From CAVRCA01 sp965218045 (GTDB lineage Bacteria > Pseudomonadota > Alphaproteobacteria > Acetobacterales > Acetobacteraceae), in the NCBI GenBank assembly GCA_965218045.1, contig CBDCJX010000002.1:151473-215472 (forward strand): DNA of 64,000 nt, read 5' to 3'. Of the stretch, positions 27,427-35,386 are shown piece by piece (the stretch's first letter is position 1; each line of letters begins with the position of its first letter). Under the pieces are notes generated by a model. It worked only from the letters and a program-made list of their open reading frames with translations. It did not search any database and was not told the DNA's origin. The translations under genes were made by a program, and so were the position numbers.

Positions 27427-28560
27427 GTGAACGAGACATTCACGCTGGCGGTTGACGCCATGGGCGGCGATCGCGCGCCCGACATGGTGGTACAAGGGTT
27501 GGCGATCGCGGCGGAGCGGCATCCTGGCGCGCGGTTCCTGCTGGTCGGCGATCAGGTCAGGATCGATCCGCTGCTGAAGCGTTACAAGCGGGCGGCGGCG
27601 GCGTGCGTCGTGCAACACACGCCGGACGTGATCAAGGACGACATGAAGCCAACCGCCGCGCTGCGCAGCCGCAATGCCTCGATGCGGGTGGCGATCGACG
27701 CGGTGGCCGAGGGGCGGGCGTCGGGCATCGTCTCGGCCGGCAACACCGGCGCGCTGCTGGCGCTGTCGAAGATCGTCATCAAGGCGTTGCCCGGGATCGA
27801 CCGGCCGGCGATGGCGGCGATCGGGCCGACCGCGCGCGGCGACATGGTGATGCTTGATCTCGGGGCGAACATCTACTGCGACGCCCGCAACCTGGTGGAG
27901 TTCGCTTTGATGGGCGACATGTTCGCCCGCACCGTGCTTGGCCTTACGGCGCCGACGATCGGCCTGCTCAACGTGGGGTCCGAGGAGGCGAAGGGCGACG
28001 ACCGGGTGCGTCGCGCGGCCGAGATCCTGCGTCAGAGCCACATCGCGCCGCAGTTCCACGGCTTCGTCGAAGGGCACGACATTGCCGCCGGCACCACCGA
28101 CGTGGTGGTCACCGACGGGTTCTCCGGCAATGTCGCGCTGAAGACGGCCGAAGGGGCGCTGAAGCTGATCGGCGAGCTGCTGCGGCAGGTCTTCACCAGC
28201 GGCATTCTGGCGCGGCTCGCCTACTTGCTGGTGCGGCCTGGCCTCGAGCGGCTGCGCGAGTGGCTCGACCCGCGGCGCTACAACGGCGCCGTCATGCTCG
28301 GGCTCAACGGGGTGGTGGTGAAATCGCATGGCGGCACCGACCCGCAGGGTTTCGCCCACGCGGTGGACGTGGCGATGGACATGGTGGTGCATCGTTTCAA
28401 CGATCGGATCCGCGACGGGCTGGGCCTGATCGTGGGCCTGAGCGGGTCGACCACCAAGGAGAGCATCGGCGCCAACGTGGCGCGCAACGGCAGCCCGCCG
28501 GGTCCGCCGGCCCCGCCTGATCGGCTGACCGCGCGCGTGGGCGAACATGCCGATCCGTAG
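27427..28560 (+). CDS. plsX: Phosphate acyltransferase PlsX
   Basis: A 377-residue PlsX, which makes acyl-phosphate from acyl-ACP for phospholipid synthesis. Motifs seen: LAVDAMGGDRAPDMVVQG, GIVSAGNTGALLALSK, LDLGANIYCDARNLVEFALMG, LLNVGSEEAKGDD and DGFSGNVALKTAEG, with GLNGVVVKSHGGTD near the end. Start is the GTG at 27427. Its 3' end overlaps fabH by 14 nt. Confidence 0.96.
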   Translation: MNETFTLAVDAMGGDRAPDMVVQGLAIAAERHPGARFLLVGDQVRIDPLLKRYKRAAAACVVQHTPDVIKDDMKPTAALRSRNASMRVAIDAVAEGRASGIVSAGNTGALLALSKIVIKALPGIDRPAMAAIGPTARGDMVMLDLGANIYCDARNLVEFALMGDMFARTVLGLTAPTIGLLNVGSEEAKGDDRVRRAAEILRQSHIAPQFHGFVEGHDIAAGTTDVVVTDGFSGNVALKTAEGALKLIGELLRQVFTSGILARLAYLLVRPGLERLREWLDPRRYNGAVMLGLNGVVVKSHGGTDPQGFAHAVDVAMDMVVHRFNDRIRDGLGLIVGLSGSTTKESIGANVARNGSPPGPPAPPDRLTARVGEHADP

Positions 28561-29518
28561 CGTCGTCGCCGGCATTGGCGCCTACCTGCCGGAGCGCGCG
28601 GTGAGCAACGACGAGCTCGCCCGCACCCTGGAGACGTCCGATGCGTGGATCCGCGAGCGCACCGGCATCCGCCAGCGCCATCTGGCGGCCCCGCACGAGA
28701 GCTGCGCCTACATGGGAACCGAGGCGGCGCGCGCGGCGCTGCTTGATGCCGGCGCCGGCGCGGACGATGTCGATGCCGTGATCCTGGCGACCGCCACCCC
28801 GGATCAGGCATTTCCGGCGACCGCCTTGCGGGTGCAGGCCGCTCTCGGCATCACGCGCGGTTTCGGCTTCGATCTCTCGGCTGCCTGCGCCGGCTTCCTC
28901 TACGCGTTGTCGGTGGCTGACGGCATGATCCGCAACGGGCAGGCGAGCGGCGTGCTGGTGATCGGCAGCGAGGTCTATTCGCGCATCATGAACTGGCAGG
29001 ACCGCAACACCTGCGTGCTGTTCGGCGACGGCGCGGGCGCGGTGCTGCTCCGCGCCGGCAGCGGCGAGGGCAGCCACGATCGGGGTATCCTGTCCACCCA
29101 CCTGCACGCCCAGGGGTCGCTCGGCGACATCCTCTATGTCGACGGCGCCGTGGGAATGCGCGAGCGGCCCGGCCATCTGGTGATGAACGGGCGCGAGGTG
29201 TTCCGCCACGCCGTCACGCGTTTGGTCGAGAGCGTGCAGGAAGCGCTGGCGGCAAACGGGCTGAACAGCGCCGACATCGACTGGCTGGTCCCGCACCAAG
29301 CCAATTTGCGGATCATCGACGCGGTGGGCCGCAAGCTGGGCCTGCCGCCCGAACGGGTGGTGGCGTGTGTCGACCAGCACGCCAACACCTCGGCCGCGTC
29401 GGTGCCGCTCGCCCTGGCTACCGCCTACAACGACGGGCGCATCCGTCGGGGTGATCTCGTGCTGATGGAAGCGCTCGGTGGCGGTCTGACCTGGGGCTCG
29501 GCCCTGGTGCGCATGTAG
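28547..29518 (+). CDS. fabH: 3-oxoacyl-ACP synthase III
   Basis: A 323-residue KAS III that initiates fatty-acid synthesis by condensing acetyl-CoA with malonyl-ACP. The catalytic triad is visible: Cys in DLSAACAGFLYAL, His in VPHQANLRIID and Asn in DQHANTSAASVPLAL. It begins MPIRSVVAGIGAYLPE and ends GGGLTWGSALVRM. It overlaps plsX by 14 nt. Confidence 0.97.
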   Translation: MPIRSVVAGIGAYLPERAVSNDELARTLETSDAWIRERTGIRQRHLAAPHESCAYMGTEAARAALLDAGAGADDVDAVILATATPDQAFPATALRVQAALGITRGFGFDLSAACAGFLYALSVADGMIRNGQASGVLVIGSEVYSRIMNWQDRNTCVLFGDGAGAVLLRAGSGEGSHDRGILSTHLHAQGSLGDILYVDGAVGMRERPGHLVMNGREVFRHAVTRLVESVQEALAANGLNSADIDWLVPHQANLRIIDAVGRKLGLPPERVVACVDQHANTSAASVPLALATAYNDGRIRRGDLVLMEALGGGLTWGSALVRM

Positions 29519-29547
29519 GCACCGAACAGTCTGATCCTTCTGGATTA

Positions 29548-29576
29548 TTGACCCCGCGTGCCGGCCTGCCTAGCGT
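29548..29576 (+). promoter_or_regulatory. Promoter of ihfA, apparently giving a leaderless transcript
   Basis: TTGACC at 29548-29553, a 17-bp spacer and TAGCGT at 29571-29576. The ihfA ATG follows at 29583, just 6 nt after the -10 box, which is where transcription would begin. No Shine-Dalgarno sequence fits in that space. Confidence 0.55.
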
Positions 29577-29582
29577 GCGGCA

Positions 29583-29894
29583 ATGAATACCGTCACGCGG
29601 GCGCAGCTGGCCGAGACGATCTATACGCAGGTCGGGTTGTCGCGTAACGAGTCGGCCGACTTGCTGGAGACCGTGCTGGAGACGATGTGCGCGGTGCTGG
29701 AGGGCGGTGAATCCGTCAAGGTCAGCGGGTTCGGCACGTTTTCGGTGCGCCAGAAGGGCCGCCGGATCGGACGCAATCCGAAGACCGGCGAGGAGGTTCC
29801 GATCCTGCCGCGCCGCGTGCTGGTGTTTCGCCCGAGCCACGTGCTGAAAGCCCAAGTCAACGGCGTGCCACCCGCCGACGGCAAGAGCGAATGA
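29583..29894 (+). CDS. ihfA: Integration host factor subunit alpha
   Basis: A 103-residue HU/IHF-fold DNA-bending protein. It has VTRAQLAETIYTQVGLSRNESADLLETVLETM, the dimer core VKVSGFGTFSVRQKGRRIGRNPKTGEEVPI, including the DNA-contacting RNPKTG loop with its intercalating proline, and VLVFRPSHVLKAQVN. The fit to the alpha rather than beta subunit rests on the family's conserved position next to fabH and the merR-type gene. Its stop overlaps the next gene by 4 nt. Confidence 0.95.
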   Translation: MNTVTRAQLAETIYTQVGLSRNESADLLETVLETMCAVLEGGESVKVSGFGTFSVRQKGRRIGRNPKTGEEVPILPRRVLVFRPSHVLKAQVNGVPPADGKSE

Positions 29895-30442
29895 GCGCCC
29901 CGCCCGAGGGCAATCGGGACGGCGTCGAGGGTGGTGGCTCCGGGCCCGGGCGGAAGAAGCCGCGCAAGGCGCCGACCGCGTTCAGGACGATCAGCGAGGT
30001 AGCCGACGAGCTTCACATCCCGCAACACGTGTTGCGCTTCTGGGAGACGAAGTTTCCGCAGGTCAATCCGCTGAAGCGCGGCGGCGGGCGTCGCTATTAT
30101 CGCCCGGACGACATCGCCTTGCTGCGGCGTGTCTCGGACCTGCTCTACATCCAGGGCTATACGATCAAGGGTGTGCAGCGGCTGTTGCGCGAGGGCGGCG
30201 GCTTGCTCTCCGACGACATCCCGCCGCCGCCGCCGGACGAGCTGGACGAGGGCGCCGTCGAGCGGGCGGGGCCTTTCGCTTCGGAGCCCGAGCTGCCGAT
30301 GCCGGGCCTCGCGCCGACCGGGTCCGCCAGCACGGGCCGCCCGCCGGGTCGCAGCCGCGCCGAGCTCGAATGCGAGCGTCTGCGTCTGATCTTGCTCGAG
30401 ATCTTGCGCGAACTCGAAGCGCTTCGCGCCCTCATTCGATAG
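29891..30442 (+). CDS. MerR family transcriptional regulator
   Basis: A 183-residue protein with one MerR-type winged helix (about 30-100): FRTISEVADELHIPQHVLRFWETKFPQVNPLKRGGGRRYYRPDDIALLRRV. A proline-rich linker follows, and a C-terminal helix ends RLILLEILRELEALRALIR. The ihfA-merR-tRNA-Pro order is frequent in alphaproteobacteria. It lacks the usual effector-binding domain of metal-responding MerR proteins, so its signal is unknown. Confidence 0.9.
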   Translation: MSAPPEGNRDGVEGGGSGPGRKKPRKAPTAFRTISEVADELHIPQHVLRFWETKFPQVNPLKRGGGRRYYRPDDIALLRRVSDLLYIQGYTIKGVQRLLREGGGLLSDDIPPPPPDELDEGAVERAGPFASEPELPMPGLAPTGSASTGRPPGRSRAELECERLRLILLEILRELEALRALIR

Positions 30443-30501
30443 ACGCGTTGCCGACGGGCGGCGCCGCTGCTAAACCGGCACACCCGAAGGCGGACGCAAG
30501 T

Positions 30502-30578
30502 CGGAGCGTAGCGCAGCCTGGTAGCGCATCAGTCTGGGGGACTGGGGGTCGTGGGTTCGAATCCCGCCGCTCCGACCA
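30502..30578 (+). tRNA. tRNA-Pro (anticodon GGG)
   Basis: A 77-nt cloverleaf. The acceptor stem pairs CGGAGCG (30502-30508) with CGCTCCG (30568-30574); the discriminator base and CCA are encoded (30575-30578). The D arm has AGCCTGGT, the anticodon loop CTGGGGG gives anticodon GGG for codon CCC, and the T loop is GTTCGAAT. It lies 59 nt after the merR gene. Confidence 0.97.
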
Positions 30579-30883
30579 CCGCGCCGACCCGGAGACACCG
30601 CAACACTGAGGTCTGAGGACACGGGTGTCTCGCCATCCGCCGTAAAAAATGACTCATCGACCGCTATGGTCCGCGCCGGCGGCCATCCACCGTTGGCAGT
30701 CCGAACGTGAGCAAGGCCGTGGATGCCCGGCCTTCTGCCAAGCGTGGCACTGACGGATAGCAACTTGCAGCGGCTGGTATCATACCAACCGTCCGCAGCG
30801 ACTGCGCCGTCCAGACGCATGAACCTGGCACTACACTAACAACTGTTGACATCACTGATAACAGAGGCGTATACATTCCGCCC
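30579..30883. other. 305-nt intergenic region between tRNA-Pro and the 30884 gene
   Basis: I see no gene here. It holds an imperfect palindrome at 30775-30787 (TGGTAT, one central base, ATACCA) and, at the right end, the promoter described separately. Nothing suggests an integrated element after the tRNA. Confidence 0.5.
30846..30875 (+). promoter_or_regulatory. Strong sigma-70-like promoter ahead of the 30884 gene, probably leaderless
   Basis: TTGACA (full consensus) at 30846-30851, an 18-bp spacer and TATACA (5 of 6) at 30870-30875. The ATG follows at 30884, 8 nt later, so the transcript would begin at or within a base or two of the start codon. No ribosome-binding site fits. Confidence 0.55.
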
Positions 30884-31540
30884 ATGTCCCCAGCCCCCTC
30901 CACCCCAACCGGCTTGATGTGCCGCTTCGGCCTGCTCGTCGAGCGGCTGAGGTGGACGCTCGCCGATTGGGTCGACCGGAACCCCCGGAAGCGCGACGTG
31001 CTGGGGCCGCTCGCCTTGCTGCTGTGGAAGTACTTGCAGCGCACGACGCGCAAACTCGCGGCGCTGCATGCGCAGTTCGCCGCCGGGACGCTTGCGCCGC
31101 GCAAGGACCGGGCGCCGCGCCGGGCAGCCGAGCCGGCCGAGTCGACCTCGCGACGGGAGAAGCTGCCGGGCGGCCCGGTGCTGGCGCGGTTCGGCGCCGG
31201 GTATCTCGGCGCCTGGCTTCTGGCGCTGGTGGATGATCCGGAGATGCAGGCGCTGCTCGCGGCGTCGCCGCAAGCGGGTCGGCTGCTGCGCCCGCTGTGG
31301 CGGCGACTGACCAACGATCCGCTGCCCGCGCCGCTGCGGCTGCCGCCGAAACCGCCGCGTTCGGAGCAACCGCTCGCTCCGGCGGCGCTCGCCGAAGTGC
31401 CGGGCGAGGCAACGCCCCACGCCTCACCCCACGCTCCACCCCAAGTCCCATCCCATGCCCCACCTGGGCGTCGTCCGGCCGCTTCCGCCAAGCGTCCCGT
31501 CTCCCTGCCACCCTGGCCACCGCCGCTATTTCGAGCCTGA
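30884..31540 (+). CDS. Uncharacterised protein, basic and proline-rich C-terminus (218 aa)
   Basis: I do not recognise a family. The first 60 residues look helical and folded (MCRFGLLVERLRWTLADWVDRN, LGPLALLLWKYLQRTTRKLAALHAQFAAG), followed by a basic linker and a second helical part (PVLARFGAGYLGAWLLALVDDPEMQALLAASPQAGRLLRPLWRRL). The last 65 residues are proline/alanine/histidine-rich with a degenerate repeat (ASPHAPPQVPSHAPP). No transmembrane segment or signal peptide is clear. It stands alone after tRNA-Pro under its own near-consensus promoter, which supports expression. Function unknown. Confidence 0.65.
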   Translation: MSPAPSTPTGLMCRFGLLVERLRWTLADWVDRNPRKRDVLGPLALLLWKYLQRTTRKLAALHAQFAAGTLAPRKDRAPRRAAEPAESTSRREKLPGGPVLARFGAGYLGAWLLALVDDPEMQALLAASPQAGRLLRPLWRRLTNDPLPAPLRLPPKPPRSEQPLAPAALAEVPGEATPHASPHAPPQVPSHAPPGRRPAASAKRPVSLPPWPPPLFRA

Positions 31541-31851
31541 CGCGGCGCTGCTTTGGCGTGCCTATAACGTTTCGTTTTCGAAACAAAATCGCCTTTCGCA
31601 ATCCGCACGTAATACCGAGACTAGAGAACGGTGACCTGTGGCAAACGCCGTCACCCACCCGGTCCGACCTCGTCGCAGACCGCACCGCTTGGCAGAACCG
31701 CCGCTCCGCTCCGCTCGCCGGGAGCGTCGATCCGTTCCTCGCACCCAAGCGGGTAGGGCCTTACGACGGCTTATCAGCCGCCCCGGCTTCTTCGGCAGCG
31801 GGGATCGCGAACCCGTCGAACTCCGGTCGCCGGCAGCGCGTGCGGCGGTGT
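31541..31851. other. 311-nt intergenic region
   Basis: The gap lies between convergent genes. The only structure I see is at 31569-31584, where GTTTCG and CGAAAC flank TTTT and could form a short hairpin, in a stretch (31560-31625) less GC-rich than its surroundings. No convincing gene is present. Confidence 0.4.
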
Positions 31852-32247
31852 TCAGCCTTGCTCGGCAGCGACGGAACGCATGCTCCAATGGGCGACGCAA
31901 TGGCGCAGCTTCTCCGCCACCACCGGCTTGCCGATGAAATCGTTGCCGCCGGCGGCGAGCCCCTCCTCGAGGTCGCCCGGAGTCTTCTGCGCGACCAGGA
32001 AGGCGATCGGCACCGCGCGCAACGCAGCGATCCGACGCAGACGCCGACAGGTCTCGAACCCGTCCATGCCGGGCATCTGGACATCGAGCAGGATCAGGGA
32101 AGGCGTCACGCGCGCGGCCAGGCCGAGGCATGCCTCGCCATCCTCGACCCCGAGGAAGGTGAAGCCGTTCTCCTCGATCACGGCGCGAAGCAAGGCATGG
32201 TTCTCCGCGACATCGTCGGCGGCGATCACGGTTCTCGCATCCGGCAT
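31852..32247 (-). CDS. Stand-alone response regulator receiver protein
   Basis: A 131-residue CheY-like receiver with no output domain. The acidic pocket is IAADDVAEN (residues about 8-12), the phospho-acceptor Asp is in LILLDVQMPGMDGFE, and the conserved Lys is in NDFIGKPVVAEKL. The Ser/Thr switch position is not obvious (IAFLVAQKTPGD). Start chosen at ATG 32247 with AAGGAGA eight bases before it. No histidine kinase is adjacent, so its partner is elsewhere. Confidence 0.88.
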   Translation of the reverse strand: MPDARTVIAADDVAENHALLRAVIEENGFTFLGVEDGEACLGLAARVTPSLILLDVQMPGMDGFETCRRLRRIAALRAVPIAFLVAQKTPGDLEEGLAAGGNDFIGKPVVAEKLRHCVAHWSMRSVAAEQG

Positions 32248-32626
32248 TTCGTCTCCTTGGACCGGAGCCCTGGTCAGATTGGGCGATTTCTGTATCGCGT
32301 GCCGCGTCCGTCCGGATGCGGGCTCGACCACACCGGGCGCGAGCCATAATGCCATCACGGAGGTTACAAAAAGGTTGCCGGCGACAGAATTGTCGGCTTC
32401 GCACGGCACCAGAGAACCAAGAAATGCCCCCCGACTGTGACAGCGGGGGGCAAGTAACAGGGAGGCTTCACGTATGAGAGTCTTTCCGACCAGATGACCG
32501 GAACAGTGGCGGCACCACCGCCGTATCTCTCGAACGGAATTATGGAGCCGGTGCGCGTGTTGGCGACTCTAAAAAAGCGGCAGCGGGCATGACCTGTATG
32601 CATGCCCAAGCAGTCGTTTTCCGGGG
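32248..32626. other. 379-nt intergenic region between the LysR and receiver genes
   Basis: Both flanking genes are on the minus strand. The region contains the GC-rich hairpin listed separately (32426-32451) and no convincing gene. A promoter for the receiver gene presumably lies in 32248-32350, but no clear -35/-10 pair stands out. Confidence 0.4.
32426..32451 (-). terminator. Probable terminator hairpin downstream of lysR-type gene
   Basis: An 8-bp perfect stem (GCCCCCCG / CGGGGGGC) around a 10-nt loop. Read on the minus strand it comes about 180 nt after the LysR stop and is followed by the T-rich ATTTCTTGGTTCTC. The distance from the stop and the weak T-run keep confidence moderate. Confidence 0.45.
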
Positions 32627-33511
32627 CTATTGCAGCTCGGCGAGCCGGGCCAGCAGGAAATCGCGAAACACCGCCACGCGCTTGCTGTTGCGCAACTCCT
32701 CCGGGTAGACGAAGTAGACGTCGACTTTCGGCGATTTGAGGTCGGTGAGCAGATGCACCAGACCGTCATTCTCGCCCAGCATGTAGTCGGGCAACGCGCC
32801 GACGCCGAGACCGGTATGAATGGCCAGCAGCATCGCCTGGATGCTGTTCACCTCCAGCAAGGCGCGGCGCGGGTTGCCCGGCCGCCGGCCCACCTCCGCC
32901 AGCCAGTTGATGTCCTCGACCGGCGCCCGATAGTCGCCGAACAGGATGAGCTTGTGCTCGTCCAGCTCCTCGGCGCGCTGCGGCACGCCGTGCTGCTTGA
33001 GGTAGTCCGGCGCGGCGCAGATCACCCACTGCATGGTGAGCAGGTGCCGCTGCACCAGGTCGGGCTGCTTCGGCGGGTGCATCCGAATCGCGACATCCGC
33101 CTCGCGCATCGCCAAATCGAGGTCGGTATCATCCAGCAACAGGGTGATCGACACATCGGGGTAGGCTTCGAGGAAGCCCTGCAGCCGAGGCGCCAGCCAG
33201 GACGCGCCGAAACCCACCGTAGTGGTGACCTTGAGCCGGCCCGTCGGCTTTTCCTTGCTCTCGGTCAGCAGCGCCTCGGTCATCGCCAGCTTGGCGAACA
33301 CCTCCCGCACGGTGCGGTTGAGCTGCTCGCCTTGTTCGGTGAGGATCAGCCCGCGGGCGTGCCGATGGAACAGCGGCACCTGCAGCGACTCCTCCAGCGC
33401 GGAGATCTGCCGCGACACCGCCGACTGGCTGAGGTTGAGCGTGTCGCCGGCATGGGTGAAGCTTCCGGCGTCGGCGACGGCGTGAAACACCCGCAGCTTG
33501 TCCCAATCCAT
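32627..33511 (-). CDS. LysR family transcriptional regulator
   Basis: A 294-residue LysR protein. The N-terminal winged helix reads MDWDKLRVFHAVADAGSFTHAGDTLNLSQSAVSRQISALEE (split over the first 45 residues); the substrate-binding domain starts near 90 (GRLKVTTTVGFGASWLAPRL). Start at ATG 33511, the standard position relative to the helix-turn-helix. It lies downstream of trxB on the same strand, 203 nt away. Effector unknown. Confidence 0.9.
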   Translation of the reverse strand: MDWDKLRVFHAVADAGSFTHAGDTLNLSQSAVSRQISALEESLQVPLFHRHARGLILTEQGEQLNRTVREVFAKLAMTEALLTESKEKPTGRLKVTTTVGFGASWLAPRLQGFLEAYPDVSITLLLDDTDLDLAMREADVAIRMHPPKQPDLVQRHLLTMQWVICAAPDYLKQHGVPQRAEELDEHKLILFGDYRAPVEDINWLAEVGRRPGNPRRALLEVNSIQAMLLAIHTGLGVGALPDYMLGENDGLVHLLTDLKSPKVDVYFVYPEELRNSKRVAVFRDFLLARLAELQ

Positions 33512-33714
33512 CGTCCGCCACTCCCATGCCACGCCGGCCCTGCTCCGTCGCCGGAGCAGGCTGCCGGGGGGATCACGCAAAACCTGCCCTACCGCGTCGC
33601 CTCGCGGCGTCACCGGGGCGGGCGTGGCGTCCCGAATCGGAGTCCAGGTCCGCCGCCCACCTTCTCAGCGCGGCAGTCTTCGGCTTCCGATGCGACGATG
33701 CAACCGCTACGTTT

Positions 33715-34719
33715 TCAATCCCAAGCGCCGGTCAGCGGTTTCTCCAACGCGGCGCGGCGCAGCGCGGGATCGGGCTGGTGTTCGGCGAGATGTTTCTGCG
33801 CCTCCAGCGCGGCCATGCAGCCCATCCCGGCGGCGGTGACCGCCTGGCGGTATTTTGGGTCGGCGACGTCGCCGGCGGCGAACACGCCCGGGCGCGACGT
33901 CACCGTCGACCAGGGGGCGATCCGCACATAGCCTGCGGGATCGAGGTCAAGCTGGCCACGCACCAGTGCGGTGGCCGGATCGTGGCCGATGGCGATGAAC
34001 ACGCCGTCGAGCGGGATGTCGCGCACCGCTCGGGTCTTCACGTTCCTGATCCGCACGCCGGTGACCGCCTTGGCCGGTGCCGTAGTTCCGAGCACCTGCT
34101 CGACCGCGCTATCCCACACCACCTCGACCTTCGGATGGGCCAGCAGCCGGTCCTGCAGGATCTGCTCGGCCCGCAACCGGTCGCGCCGGTGGATCAGCGT
34201 CACCTTGGTCGCGTGATTGGTGAGGTAGAGCGCTTCCTCGACGGCGGTGTTGCCGCCGCCCACCACCGCGACCTGCTTGCCACGGAAGAAGAACCCGTCG
34301 CAGGTCGCGCAGGCCGAGACACCGGCGCCGGAATATTCCTTCTCGGAGGGCAGGCCGAGCCAGCGCGCCTGCGCCCCGGTCGCCACGATCACCGAGTCGG
34401 CCACGAACACGTCACCCGAATCGGCGGTGCAGCGGAACGGCGGGGCGGAGAAGTCGACCTCGGTGATCAGGTCGTCGACGATACGGGTGCCCACATGCGC
34501 CGCCTGCGCCGCCATCTGCTCCATCAGCCACGGACCCTGGATCACCTCGGCGAAGCCGGGGTAGTTCTCCACGTCGGTGGTGATGGTGAGCTGTCCGCCC
34601 GGCTGCAACCCGGCCACCAGGATCGGCGACAGGCTCGCCCTCGCGGCGTAGATCGCGGCGGTGTAACCGGCGGCTCCCGCGCCGATAATGAGAACGCGGG
34701 TGCGATGGGTCTGCGACAT
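33715..34719 (-). CDS. trxB: Thioredoxin-disulfide reductase
   Basis: A 334-residue low-molecular-weight thioredoxin reductase. FAD site: VLIIGAGAAGYTAAIYAARA; redox-active disulfide: VSACATCDGFFF (about 140); NADPH site: VAVVGGGNTAVEEALYL; second FAD motif: GVFAAGDVADPKYRQAVTAAGMGCMAA. It reduces thioredoxin with NADPH. Start at ATG 34719 (MSQTHRTRVLIIGAG). It is divergent from an Lrp-type regulator. Confidence 0.96.
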   Translation of the reverse strand: MSQTHRTRVLIIGAGAAGYTAAIYAARASLSPILVAGLQPGGQLTITTDVENYPGFAEVIQGPWLMEQMAAQAAHVGTRIVDDLITEVDFSAPPFRCTADSGDVFVADSVIVATGAQARWLGLPSEKEYSGAGVSACATCDGFFFRGKQVAVVGGGNTAVEEALYLTNHATKVTLIHRRDRLRAEQILQDRLLAHPKVEVVWDSAVEQVLGTTAPAKAVTGVRIRNVKTRAVRDIPLDGVFIAIGHDPATALVRGQLDLDPAGYVRIAPWSTVTSRPGVFAAGDVADPKYRQAVTAAGMGCMAALEAQKHLAEHQPDPALRRAALEKPLTGAWD

Positions 34720-34884
34720 GCGGGCGATGATCCAGCTCGACGGGGTCGGGCAGCATATCGGGTCGGCGCTCGACCAAACAAGCAACCAGCAAGCCGGTCT
34801 AGCCGGGGCGCCGGGTCTGTAATATTGTTGCGCCATCCTCCGCAACGTCAGAGCAATCAGGGCGGCTCTCCGGCCATCTCCCGC

Positions 34885-35364
34885 ATGAAGCTGCGCAACC
34901 CCGAGCCGGTCATCCTCGACGCCGTCGATCGCCGCATCCTGGCCGAGCTGCAGCAGGATGGGCGCATGACCAACGTGGAACTGGCGCGGCGGGCCGGCAT
35001 TTCGGCGCCGCCGTGCCTGCGCCGGGTGCGTCGGCTGGAGGAGGCGGGGGTGATTCGCGGCTATCACGCCGACACCGATCCGCAGCGCCTCGGCTGGGAG
35101 ATCACCTTTTTTGCCGTGGTCGGTCTCGACAGCCAGAAGGAGGCGGTGCTCGTCGCCTTCGAGCAGCACGTCGCGACCTGGCCCGAGGTGCGGGAATGCC
35201 ACATGATCCGTGGTGGCGGCGACTTCCTGCTCAAGTTCGTCGCCCGCGACACCGCCCATGAGAACCAGCTCACCGAGCGGCTGACCGGCATGGCAGCGGT
35301 CGGCCGGGTGCAGACCTTGCAGACGATCCGCACCAGCCGCCACCTCGCCGGCGTGCCGCTGTAG
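34885..35364 (+). CDS. Lrp/AsnC family transcriptional regulator
   Basis: A 159-residue feast-famine regulator. The helix-turn-helix is in LDAVDRRILAELQQDGRMTNVELARRAGISAPPCLRRVRRLEEAG (about 10-55), and the RAM/Lrp effector domain follows (ECHMIRGGGDFLLKFVARD). It is divergent from trxB, and the pairing is common in Acetobacteraceae-like genomes. Start at ATG 34885. Confidence 0.9.
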   Translation: MKLRNPEPVILDAVDRRILAELQQDGRMTNVELARRAGISAPPCLRRVRRLEEAGVIRGYHADTDPQRLGWEITFFAVVGLDSQKEAVLVAFEQHVATWPEVRECHMIRGGGDFLLKFVARDTAHENQLTERLTGMAAVGRVQTLQTIRTSRHLAGVPL

Positions 35365-35386
35365 TCCGGCAAAGCTCCAGGACACC

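Noticed and set aside
30775..30787. Palindrome TGGTAT-C-ATACCA as a specific operator
   Set aside because: A 6-bp arm with no second copy and no known matching regulator in the window is not enough evidence.
30579..30845. Integrated genomic island at the 3' end of tRNA-Pro
   Set aside because: There is no integrase, no repeat of the tRNA end and normal base composition downstream.
31405..31470. C-rich degenerate repeats (CCCCACGC-like) as a repeat array or CRISPR
   Set aside because: They are short, imperfect and in frame, coding for the Pro/His-rich tail of the 30884 protein; there are no spacers of constant length.
30664..31608. Minus-strand frame of 314 codons opposite the 30884 gene
   Set aside because: It has a Gly/Ser/Arg-rich low-complexity product and no promoter; the plus-strand gene has both a promoter and a plausible fold.
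32425..32478. A 17-codon open frame starting within the 32426-32451 hairpin
   Set aside because: It is too short, lies on the wrong strand for the neighbouring genes and has no ribosome-binding site; the hairpin is better read as a terminator.
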